This document shows positions 19,454-26,640 of a DNA stretch of 64,000 bases, piece by piece. The stretch is from NCBI GenBank assembly GCA_007741555.1, contig CP036526.1, forward strand, positions 3,472,001 to 3,536,000. The letters are read 5' to 3'. Source of the DNA: Stieleria marina (GTDB taxonomy: Bacteria; Planctomycetota; Planctomycetia; Pirellulales; Pirellulaceae). Each line of letters starts with the position of its first letter. The first letter of the stretch is position 1. Under the pieces are notes generated by a model. It saw only the letters and a list, made by a program, of their open reading frames with translations, was not told the DNA's origin and made no database searches. The position numbers were made by a program, and so were the translations under genes.

Positions 19454-20775
19454 TTGCTCAATTTTTCCAAACCGTCGACCTTGGCATCAAAAGCCTGCTT
19501 GTACAGAAACTACGGGCCGGGCTAGCTGCGTTGGGAATCTTCATTGGAACATCGACCGTGATCTGGCTGGTAGCGATGGGCGAAGGTGTCAGCTACCGGG
19601 CGCAGCAACAGATTCTGGAGTTGGGTGCCAAGAACGTTATCGTACGCACCAAGGAACCCAACGAAGGTAGCGAAGAGGACGCGAACGCCCGAGTCAAAAC
19701 TTACGGCTTGTTGCGTGCAGACTATCGGCGAATCGTCGAGAATATACCGAACATTCGTCGCGCCATCCCGATGCGTGAACTGAAGTTTGAATTGCGACTT
19801 GATGATCGGACCGCCGACGCCAAACTGGTGGGGTGTGCCGAAGAGTACCTGGAACTCAATCGACTTCAAATCGCTCGAGGGCGCTGGCTCTCGCCGCGCG
19901 ACCGTGGCAAAAAAGTCATCGTGCTTGCAAACGAGACGGCCAAACGTTTGTTTCCTTATGAAAATCCGATTGGGCGTGCGATCTGGGTTGGCAGCGAATT
20001 CTATACCGTCGTCGGACAGACCAAAGACAGGACCGCATCGGCCGCGATTGGAGGCAGCCTCGATTCTCGCGACTACAACTTGGACGCCTACATTCCGCTG
20101 AAAACGCTGCGGCAGCGCGTGGGCGATCTGGTCATGAAACGCGTCGGCGGCGGGCAGGGGATGAACTTCACCGGCGAGGACGTGGAGCTCAGTCAAATCA
20201 CGGTCGAAGTCAACAACATCGACGAAGTGGATGAAACGGCCCAGATTATCGAAACCCTTTTGAGGAAGTACCACGAGAAAGAGGACTATGCCGTCGTCGT
20301 TCCTCGTGAACTGCTGCGGCAGGCCGAACGGACGCGCACGATGTTCAATGTTCTGTTGGTGGTGATCGCTGGGATTTCGCTGCTGGTCGGTGGCATTGGA
20401 ATCATGAACATCATGTTGGCGACGGTCACCGAACGAACGCGTGAGATCGGCGTTCGTCGTGCCCTCGGTGCAACTCGTAGCGACATTATCGGACAATTCT
20501 TAATCGAAACCGTGGTGCTTACCGCTGGCGGCGGACTGACCGGAGTTTTGTTTGGACTCGCCGTCGGGCCTATTTTTCGATTTCTAAAAAAGGTTGTCAC
20601 GATGGTTTCGCCGGACGCGTTGCCACCCATCGTGCACACCTTGGAGCCGCGCATCGCACTTTGGTCGGTCCTGCTTTCGCTAGGCATCTCATTGGGCGTC
20701 GGAATCGTTTTCGGTGTCTATCCGGCCAGAAAAGCCGCTTACCTCGATCCGATCGAGGCTCTGCGACATGAATAG
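19450..20775 (+). CDS. MacB/FtsX-type ABC transporter permease
   Basis: 441 residues starting at TTG 19450, overlapping the upstream stop. One N-terminal membrane helix (LRAGLAALGIFIGTSTVIWLVAM) is followed by a large periplasmic MacB core domain (~45-285) and three C-terminal helices, including the family signature LLVGGIGIMNIMLATVTERTREIGVRRALGATRSDI. MacB-type permeases use ATP-driven periplasmic movements to push substrates through a MacA adaptor and TolC channel, matching the genes upstream. The natural substrate (lipid, lipoprotein, peptide or macrolide) is unknown. Unlike E. coli MacB, the ATPase is a separate gene just downstream. Confidence 0.92.
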   Translation: MIAQFFQTVDLGIKSLLVQKLRAGLAALGIFIGTSTVIWLVAMGEGVSYRAQQQILELGAKNVIVRTKEPNEGSEEDANARVKTYGLLRADYRRIVENIPNIRRAIPMRELKFELRLDDRTADAKLVGCAEEYLELNRLQIARGRWLSPRDRGKKVIVLANETAKRLFPYENPIGRAIWVGSEFYTVVGQTKDRTASAAIGGSLDSRDYNLDAYIPLKTLRQRVGDLVMKRVGGGQGMNFTGEDVELSQITVEVNNIDEVDETAQIIETLLRKYHEKEDYAVVVPRELLRQAERTRTMFNVLLVVIAGISLLVGGIGIMNIMLATVTERTREIGVRRALGATRSDIIGQFLIETVVLTAGGGLTGVLFGLAVGPIFRFLKKVVTMVSPDALPPIVHTLEPRIALWSVLLSLGISLGVGIVFGVYPARKAAYLDPIEALRHE

Positions 20776-20945
20776 TTCACTTTCTGGCCGTTCAGTGGAA
20801 CTCCATGTCCGCGATCGAACCCGTTCCGCGGTTCATCCTGGGGCCTGCGTTCGCGAGCCGGCTGATCTGTCCCTGTTTTCTCTCGACAAGAAACGGACAA
20901 CGGCATGGGGCCGCTTTTCCAACATCATCACCTTCGATCGCGCTC

Positions 20946-21689
20946 ATGCCTAGCGAAAGTTTTCAATCGCAACCGGAACCGCAGTCCAATCCGACGAGCA
21001 AGGAGTTTGCTTTTCGCGTTCAGGATTTGCATCGAACGTACTTTTTGAAAGGTGAAACCGTCCATGCACTACGTGGCGTCACCTTCGACGTTTTGGCTGG
21101 TGAGTATATCGCCATCATGGGGCCGTCCGGTTCTGGCAAGAGCACGCTGCTAAATGTCCTTGGATGTCTGGATCGACCGACAAGTGGCAGTTACCTTTTG
21201 GCCGGTGATGATGTTGCCCAGATCAATGACTTTCAGCTTTCCCGCATTCGCGGACGACGTATCGGATTTGTCTTTCAATCCTACAATTTGCTTCAGCAAC
21301 TCAATGTGCTGGAAAACATCAAGGTTCCGCTCCAATATCAAGGTCTAATTGGCAAAGACGCCATTGCAAAGTGCAGCGATCTTGCCAAGCAAGTTGGTCT
21401 TGGAGATCGTCTCTATCACCGCCCCACAGAATTGTCTGGTGGCCAGCAACAGCGGGTCGCGATCGCGCGTAGCCTTGCCAACGATCCCTATTTCATTCTC
21501 GCCGACGAGGCCACCGGAAACCTTGACTCAAAGACGACGCATGAAGTGCTGGACCTTTTTCAAGCGTTAAACGATGATGGAAAGACCATCGTCATGATTA
21601 CTCACGAAGACGAAGTGGCCGAACGAGCGAAACGTGTCATTCGGCTGCGAGACGGTCTGATTGAATCGGATGAGGTCAATCAAAAATAG
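20946..21689 (+). CDS. ABC transporter ATP-binding protein (MacB/LolD type)
   Basis: About 247 residues from ATG 20946; an in-frame ATG at 20805 would add 47 residues with no family resemblance, so the shorter form is preferred. Walker A GPSGSGKST (residues 59-67), Q-loop VFQSYNLLQQLNVLENIKVP, signature LSGGQQQRVAIARSLA, Walker B FILADEATGNLD and the switch histidine ITHE are all present. It is the cytoplasmic engine of the exporter whose permease is encoded just upstream. The length fits stand-alone LolD/MacB-type ATPases. Confidence 0.94.
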   Translation: MPSESFQSQPEPQSNPTSKEFAFRVQDLHRTYFLKGETVHALRGVTFDVLAGEYIAIMGPSGSGKSTLLNVLGCLDRPTSGSYLLAGDDVAQINDFQLSRIRGRRIGFVFQSYNLLQQLNVLENIKVPLQYQGLIGKDAIAKCSDLAKQVGLGDRLYHRPTELSGGQQQRVAIARSLANDPYFILADEATGNLDSKTTHEVLDLFQALNDDGKTIVMITHEDEVAERAKRVIRLRDGLIESDEVNQK

Positions 21690-21833
21690 CGTTTTACAAA
21701 GTCGCGCTCCGACTCTTTGGGCAGTCATTTTGCACTTCGAACGCTTTGTTGCCATGAGCGTCGACATGGCTGGCCAACCTCCCGTGTCATAACCGCGAGA
21801 CTCGTGACGTGTTTCGCTCCTGGAAAACAACCC

Positions 21834-23186
21834 ATGAATCTAAAATCATCGCTACTAAGTGGACTGGTCTTGGTCGCGCTGGCGTGTCCCGCGCCCGGCC
21901 AAGAGCTTGCAGACAACTGGCATCAGTGGCGTGGGCCGAACGCCAACGGAGTTTCCGACACAGCGGATCCTCCGATTTCTTGGAGTGAAGACGGCAACAT
22001 CAAATGGAAGGTCAGCATTGACGGCCAGGGGACATCGACGCCAATCGTCTGGGGAAACAACGTTTTCGTTTTGACGGCGATTAAAACGGGCGACAAGGAT
22101 TCATCGATCCCAGACGCCAATGATCAGCCCAAAACGAACTTCTTCGACATCAAACGACCTAATGAGACTCGTGCGTTTGTGGTGATCTGCCTTGATCGCA
22201 CGACCGGAAAAGAAATCTGGCGCGACACGGCGACCACCAAAATTCCTCACGAAGGCGCCCACAAAGACAACGACTTTGCCTCCGCTTCGCCGACTACCGA
22301 CGGTCAGCGACTGTACTGCTGGTTTGGATCGGCAGGCCTGTTTTGTTACTCACTGGACGGACAGAAAATCTGGCAACGAGATCTCGGCGAAATTCGCGTT
22401 GGTTCCAGTCTCGGCGAAGGTTGTTCGCCGGTGTTGCATGACGGCAAATTGGTGATCCTTCGCGATCATAGCGGTAACGGTGCGATCGAAGTGTTCGACG
22501 CCAAGTCAGGGCAGACGTTGTGGCGAAAGGAACGCGACGAAGACAACGCATGGGCAACCCCGCTGATTGTCAAACACAGCGGCAAGACTCAGGTCATCAC
22601 TGCCGCGTCCGATTTTGTCCGCAGTTATGATCTCAACACGGGCCAGATCATCTGGCAATGCAGCGGACTGACAGGCAACGTAACGCCTTGTCCTGTTGTC
22701 GATGGCGACCAAGTGATTTGTATGAGCGGCTATCAGGGCTACTCTGCCATTTCGATTCCGCTGACCGAAACAGGTGACATTACCGCGTCCAGCCAGATCC
22801 GCTGGAAGATCGCAAAAGGAACTCCCTACATCCCTTCCCCGCTGCTTTACGACGGGTTGCTGTACTTCAATCAATCCAACCAATCCATTCTCCGTTGCCT
22901 GGATTCCAAAACGGGGGAAACTGTTTTTGGACCCCAGCGGATCGGAGACCTGTCCAACATTTACGCGTCCCCCGTGGGCGCGGCCGGACGGATCTACATC
23001 ACGGGGCGCGGAGGCACAACGTTAGTGCTGAATCGGTCAAAGCAATTCGTGTCGCTTGCAACCAATCAACTGAAGGAACGATTCGACGCCTCACCCGCCA
23101 TCGCTGGCAAGCAACTGTTTCTGCGTGGAGCCAAGTACCTGTACTGCATTCAGGAATCCTCTGGCAGCGAAAGACAACAAGAGTGA
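21834..23186 (+). CDS. Exported PQQ-type beta-propeller repeat protein
   Basis: About 450 residues from ATG 21834, where a clear signal peptide begins (LKSSLLSGLVLVALACPAPG); the open frame extends further upstream without a plausible N-terminus. Repeats of the PQQ/quinoprotein type run throughout (WHQWRGPNANGVSD, VICLDRTTGKEIWR, FDAKSGQTLWRKE, YDLNTGQIIWQ, LDSKTGETVFGP). In planctomycetes these propellers are usually extracytoplasmic and often lack catalytic residues, so binding or scaffolding is as likely as dehydrogenase activity. It follows the exporter ATPase by 144 bases and could be the last gene of the operon. Confidence 0.9.
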   Translation: MNLKSSLLSGLVLVALACPAPGQELADNWHQWRGPNANGVSDTADPPISWSEDGNIKWKVSIDGQGTSTPIVWGNNVFVLTAIKTGDKDSSIPDANDQPKTNFFDIKRPNETRAFVVICLDRTTGKEIWRDTATTKIPHEGAHKDNDFASASPTTDGQRLYCWFGSAGLFCYSLDGQKIWQRDLGEIRVGSSLGEGCSPVLHDGKLVILRDHSGNGAIEVFDAKSGQTLWRKERDEDNAWATPLIVKHSGKTQVITAASDFVRSYDLNTGQIIWQCSGLTGNVTPCPVVDGDQVICMSGYQGYSAISIPLTETGDITASSQIRWKIAKGTPYIPSPLLYDGLLYFNQSNQSILRCLDSKTGETVFGPQRIGDLSNIYASPVGAAGRIYITGRGGTTLVLNRSKQFVSLATNQLKERFDASPAIAGKQLFLRGAKYLYCIQESSGSERQQE

Positions 23187-23264
23187 CGGAATAAGCAATC
23201 GCTACGAATTTCCAAATGCGCGCCCGTTCAAATGCAGAACACGTTGGAATAGTAAGTGGCGTCG

Positions 23265-23375
23265 CCAACGAAGGTTTTTGCAAATACTCGCCACCCTTTA
23301 TCAGCACGTCCGCCGCGCGGCCAACAAGACAGCGGGCGTCGTCTATCCAGGCATTGCCGAACTTGAGATTGCCAC
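23265..23375 (-). repeat. Decayed attC-like site Y (distal end of cassette array)
   Basis: CCAACGAAGGTTTTTG at 23265-23280 closely matches the outer arm of the other attC-like sites. About 110 bases on, ATTGCCAC (23368-23375) matches 7 of 8 bases of GTTGCCAC, the start of the neighbouring AraC-containing cassette (25033 reading leftwards). The inner arm is not recognisable, so the site is short and probably dead. Confidence 0.35.
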
Positions 23376-23569
23376 AACCAACCTAGCCGCCGACGCCGCA
23401 CAGAGATTCTCGGCTATGCCATTGATAATTGATTCCTCGCACCCGAAGTGCATTGTCAGCAGTCACCAAACCAACGGGAAAAACGTTGTCCTGCACCGAA
23501 AGAACTGAACCGCGCATAGTGAGAAAACCGGTCTAAAATCTGATCGGCATTTCCCAGGAGAAACCGCCG

Positions 23570-23770
23570 GTGAAGAAGTCAAATTTGCTGACCACCAGAT
23601 TGCCTTCGCGTTGAAGCAGGCAGAGAGCGGAATGCCGATTGATGAAGTGTGTCGGAAACTTGGGATCAGTCAGCAGACGTTCTATCGCTGGAAGAAGAAG
23701 TTTGCTGGTCGGGGCACCGAAGAGCTTTGTCACTTGAAGTCCTTGGAAGAAGAGAACAAGCGATTGGCCC
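23570..23770 (+). pseudogene. IS3-family transposase OrfA remnant, frameshifted and truncated
   Basis: The reading GTG AAG AAG TCA AA / TTT GCT GAC CAC CAG ATT GCC TTC GCG TTG continues into QAESGMPIDEVCRKLGISQQTFYRWKKKFAG...LKSLEEENKRL, the helix-turn-helix and leucine-zipper part of IS3-type OrfA proteins. One base is missing near 23582, putting the GTG start out of frame with the rest. Resemblance ends at about 23770, before OrfB would begin. A GGAG ribosome site precedes the old start. The DNA from about 23519 may include the left end of the element. It is a dead fragment within the decayed end of the cassette array. Confidence 0.8.
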
Positions 23771-23780
23771 CAAAGATCTC

Positions 23781-23816
23781 GCTTCATCTGGCCGGGCTCG
23801 CTCGGCCAGATGAAGC
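23781..23816. repeat. Long perfect hairpin next to the IS3 remnant
   Basis: GCTTCATCTGGCCG (23781-23794) and CGGCCAGATGAAGC (23803-23816) are perfectly complementary over 14 bp. Two further inner pairs leave a CTCG tetraloop. A TTTTCT stretch follows at about 23821-23826, so it could terminate plus-strand transcription. It begins about where resemblance to IS3 ends. Confidence 0.7.
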
Positions 23817-23943
23817 CCTGGTTTTCTCTATGTTGGTGGTCCAGAGCCGGGGAACAGGTCAATGGCGTGTCGCATTTATTCAAGACAGACTTTTTAAGTC
23901 CCGTTAAAATTCCGCCAGTACACCAATCAAATCAGGAGAACAC

Positions 23944-24333
23944 ATGCGGTTTCGCTACACAATTCTATATGTCGACGACGTTACCAATACGATCGAATTT
24001 TACGAACGCGCATTCGGATTGGATCGCAAGATGATTCATGACAGTGGAGACTACGGTGAGCTTGCGACGGGCGACACAATCCTGTCGTTCTCTTCAAAAG
24101 TGCTAATGAAGCAGATCGGCAAGTCACCAGGGGACGTCAACCCATCAGCACCAACGTTTGAGATCGCGTTTGAAACCGAGAACGTTGCCGAGCAATTAAA
24201 GTGCGCCGTCGAGGCAGGAGCTACCTTGGTCCAAGAAGCCGAAGAAATGCCGTGGGGGCAGACAACAGCATACATTCGCGACATCAATGGATTTCTTGTC
24301 GAACTTTGCACTGCAGTCCGGCCTCAGCCATAG
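23944..24333 (+). CDS. VOC (glyoxalase/bleomycin-resistance fold) protein
   Basis: 129 residues with a strong ribosome site AGGAGA at 23934-23939. The two beta-alpha-beta-beta-beta modules are visible: RYTILYVDDVTNTIEFYERAFGL at the start and EIAFETENVAEQLKCAVEAGATLVQEAEEMPWGQTTAYIRDINGFLVELC at the end, the latter with the usual metal-site glutamate region. Members include glyoxalases, dioxygenases and drug-binding resistance proteins, and the substrate here is unknown. It is the only plus-strand gene within the cassette region and ends in a 10-base convergent overlap with the AraC-type gene. Confidence 0.88.
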   Translation: MRFRYTILYVDDVTNTIEFYERAFGLDRKMIHDSGDYGELATGDTILSFSSKVLMKQIGKSPGDVNPSAPTFEIAFETENVAEQLKCAVEAGATLVQEAEEMPWGQTTAYIRDINGFLVELCTAVRPQP

Positions 24334-24962
24334 CCGGATTGGTGGATCGACGATTGCAAATCGGCACTCGATGCGAACTGCGTGGGCGTCACGGCCAGCC
24401 AACGGCGAAATTGCCGCGTCATGTGGGCCTGGTCGGAAAACCCACTGTCATAAGCCAAATCAGCAAAGGAATGCGCCGTCGCGATGCCTCTTGCAGCACG
24501 GCGTATCCGCGCCAGTTGCAGCCAGAACTGCGGTGGTCGGCCAGTTTCGTGCAGCACAAGTCGTTGCAGCGTGCGCGGGCCGACGCCGCATTGATTCGCG
24601 GCGTGCTTTACGGTGCGAGATGATGCTAACGAAGTCATGGCCACAGCTACGTTCAACGAAATTGAGCACGTTTCGCGAATCCGCGTTGCAATGGTATCAA
24701 TGTCGTAAGCGAACGCGTCGCTCTCTTTCAGTAGTCGCGGGCAGTCAACCGAAGTGCCAGGCTTGAGTCGAAAACCAAGGAATGAGTCGCCTGCGTTGGT
24801 GGCAATTCTACGAGCGCAATCGTCCACCGAAGAGACAAACCAAGATGGGGGCTGACCACGTGATGATCGGCCAATCAAGTCGCGGCAGCCGTCCGGAACC
24901 ACCATCGTGGACGACGTGTCGGTTTCCACCGATTCCCAAATCTCAAGCAGCGGATCAATCAT
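24324..24962 (-). CDS. AraC-family transcriptional regulator
   Basis: 212 residues. The C-terminal ~90 residues form the double helix-turn-helix of the family (TVKHAANQCGVGPRTLQRLVLHETGRPPQFWLQLARIRRAARGIA... SFADLAYDSGFSDQAHMTRQFRRWLAVTPTQF). The N-terminal half begins with VVPDGCRDLI and resembles the DUF6597-type sensor domain found with such regulators. The ligand is unknown. The start lies about 70 bases inside a cassette boundary (attC-like site Z, 25029-25169), so it was probably the cassette gene. It converges on and overlaps the VOC gene by 10 bases; regulation of that neighbour is possible but unproven. Confidence 0.88.
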   Translation of the reverse strand: MIDPLLEIWESVETDTSSTMVVPDGCRDLIGRSSRGQPPSWFVSSVDDCARRIATNAGDSFLGFRLKPGTSVDCPRLLKESDAFAYDIDTIATRIRETCSISLNVAVAMTSLASSRTVKHAANQCGVGPRTLQRLVLHETGRPPQFWLQLARIRRAARGIATAHSFADLAYDSGFSDQAHMTRQFRRWLAVTPTQFASSADLQSSIHQSGYG

Positions 24963-25028
24963 TTTCGCAGCGTTCGTTGAATTATTCCGAGCAAATCCGT
25001 GTGCTGTCGACGACCTGAAGATCTGGTG

Positions 25029-25169
25029 GCAACTAGCGGAAGGGAGTTACCACGCCGCCCCATCCAGAGCGAGCGATGCATGAACGACTGAAGTTGTACC
25101 AAAGCCAACTCGCGTTGACAAAGTTGGAAGGTGTGTCGAAGCACTCGTGTAACCCCGATTTTTACGAAC
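25029..25169 (-). repeat. attC-like site Z (degenerate)
   Basis: The left outer box GCAAC (25029-25033) and GCGGAAGGGAGTTACCACG pair with CGTGTAACCCC near 25147-25156. The middle ...TTGTACCAAAGCCAACTCG... and GGAAGGTGTGTCGAAGCACT match site C. The right outer box has decayed to TTTTTACGAAC (25159-25169), which still matches 8 of 11 bases of the start of its own cassette (GTTGCACGAAC, reading leftwards at site A). Confidence 0.6.
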
Positions 25170-25187
25170 GCTGAAGTGCCCAAACGT

Positions 25188-25652
25188 TCAAAGTCGCGAG
25201 TGTGCCTGAAAGTCGTCGTCAAACCAGTACCCATCGCCCCGATCGAGAGTCCGCTTTCGGAGTTCAGCGAGGCTGAGTGCGACCACGTCATGTTCATCGT
25301 CAAAGCCCACCGTTTCGTAAAGCACATCGACAATGCGAACATTGCCATCAGTCGTGCCATCAAACGCGAGCCAATTGGCGTTGCCGTAGTCGATAATTTG
25401 TCACCATCGAGCCGTGTTTGCGAAATACTGTGCGTCATCAAAAACGTGTCCGTCGTCCTGGGGTGTATGCAGGTCAGCAAGACGCGGAAAGGGTAGACGG
25501 TAACGTTTGCCGTCCGAGGCGTGGAAATCATCTCCATCGCCAAGCAAGGCGCCGTCGGCCAAGCGGTAAAACGGGAGAAGCTCCTCCGAATCGCACCTTG
25601 CAACCGCTGAAGCGATGTCAGTATGTGACGCAGGATCATACGCGAAGTGCAT
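25188..25652 (-). pseudogene. Cassette gene interrupted by an in-frame TGA
   Basis: Reading left from ATG 25652, the frame gives an 83-residue peptide ending ...FDDAQYFANTARW, then TGA (25403-25401). The same frame then continues for 70 more residues (QIIDYGNANWLAFDGTTDGNVRIVDVLYETVGFDDEHDVV...DDFQAHSRL) to a TGA at 25190-25188, just before site Z. Both halves read as one acidic soluble protein of about 154 residues, so a single nonsense change is the simplest explanation. The family is not recognised; composition and size resemble small SMI1-like or orphan cassette proteins. Confidence 0.7.
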
Positions 25653-25710
25653 GTCGCGTAGGCGATCAAAGTGCCCCGAACGGCTAAGTTCGATCGATGG
25701 TTAGTTCGTG

Positions 25711-25846
25711 CAACTGAAGAAATTTTGGTCACCGCCCTGAACGAAATAAGCGATGTCTGACCAACCAGAAAGTTTGCCAGGAGCGTGGCTCGAAACCAAA
25801 GAGGCAAGGTGTGCCGAATGCCTTGCGTAAACACCATGTTGTCGGG
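25711..25846 (-). repeat. attC-like site A
   Basis: The left arm CAACTGAAGAAATTTTGGTCACCGCC is at 25711 and the right arm GGCAAGGTGTGCCGAATGCCTTGCG / TAAACACC / AT / GTTGTCGGG ends at 25846. It lies 8 bases beyond the stop of the SMI1-like gene, where a cassette attC is expected. The right core GTTGTCGGG matches 8 of 9 bases of the start of that gene's cassette (GTTATCGGG at site B). Confidence 0.8.
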
Positions 25847-25853
25847 CGATGCG

Positions 25854-26417
25854 CTACGTTTGATGTTCCAATGCCAACACGGCGTAAACAAGATCGCGAA
25901 ATGTGTTGAATACCGTTGAAACGTCGCCAATCTTGTCGCGCATCAAGATGGGTTCGTGGCTTAGGCGAACAATGGGGCAGTCGTCGTTTGCGACGCGATT
26001 GAGGTCAAAACAGATTGGATCGTAACAGTCGGGGGCCAGTGCAAACCGAACGTAGCCCTTTGGCCCCAAGGTGTTCTGAATGACGGGGTCAGACGTCATT
26101 TGGTTTGCCAAGGGCTCAAGCCCGTCGCCAGGCGGATTACCGAGAAGCCGAACGATGTGGAGATCGACGGATAGCCACCGGAATGACAGTACCAACTGTC
26201 GATACAACGCGGGCAGTGATTCGTTGCTCGGAAGGTCACCTAGAGATTCTGGCGGCGATTCGATGGCTGCAGGTGCCCACCGAATCGTGTTCCAGTCGTC
26301 TGGGTCTTGGCCGAGGCTAAGTGTTGCCGGAGGCGGGGCGTCGGCAGTGTAGCTGGAATCATCGAGGCGAAGAAAGCAATCGACAAAGCGTCGGATCAGT
26401 GCCGCATCATCACCCAT
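25854..26417 (-). CDS. SMI1/KNR4-like protein carried in a cassette
   Basis: 187 residues, soluble and acidic. The segment PALYRQLVLSFRWLSVDLHIVRLLGNPPGDGLEPL... and the later YVRFALAPDCYDPICFDLNRVANDDCPIVRLSHEPI match the pattern of the SMI1/KNR4 superfamily, many of whose bacterial members are immunity proteins against contact-dependent toxins. No toxin gene is adjacent, so an immunity role is only inference. The ATG lies about 23 bases inside the cassette boundary at site B and no Shine-Dalgarno is visible. The stop sits directly at attC-like site A, giving a compact one-gene cassette. Confidence 0.75.
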   Translation of the reverse strand: MGDDAALIRRFVDCFLRLDDSSYTADAPPPATLSLGQDPDDWNTIRWAPAAIESPPESLGDLPSNESLPALYRQLVLSFRWLSVDLHIVRLLGNPPGDGLEPLANQMTSDPVIQNTLGPKGYVRFALAPDCYDPICFDLNRVANDDCPIVRLSHEPILMRDKIGDVSTVFNTFRDLVYAVLALEHQT

Positions 26418-26431
26418 CTTGTAAGTTTAGT

Positions 26432-26566
26432 CCCGATAACGGAAGAGTTTGAAGAAACCGCTCGGAACGAATCCAGCGATATCCGAACTACGGTGATTCT
26501 ATCAAGGCCAGCCCGCGTCGGCGAACGGAAGGTGTACCGATGGCTTAGCGGGAAAACCATGTTACG
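26432..26566 (-). repeat. attC-like site B
   Basis: The left arm GATAACGGAAGAGTTTGAAG starts at 26435 and the right arm GGAAGGTGTACCGATGGCTTAGCG / GGAAAACC / AT / GTTACGC ends near 26566. It follows the 3' end of the sulfatase cassette gene by 75 bases. Its right core GTTACGCGA differs from its cassette's start (ATTGTGCAA) only by transitions, suggesting age. Confidence 0.75.
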
Positions 26567-26640
26567 CGATACGGACAGCAAGGGCTGAGTATTGCGAAAT
26601 TGCCTTCAAATTCGTTGGCACTGATTTCCTGGACGGGCAG

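Noticed and set aside
19522-20496. Antisense frame of about 324 codons within the permease gene
   Set aside because: The permease frame has unmistakable MacB/FtsX signatures; the antisense product has none.
25188-25652. In-frame TGA as a selenocysteine codon
   Set aside because: No selenoprotein family resemblance and no obvious SECIS-like hairpin was noticed directly after it. A nonsense mutation in a decaying cassette is simpler.
24959-25930. Long minus-strand open frame (about 323 codons) across sites Z and A
   Set aside because: It runs through two attC-like sites and in a different frame from the cassette gene. Its product lacks any recognisable domain.
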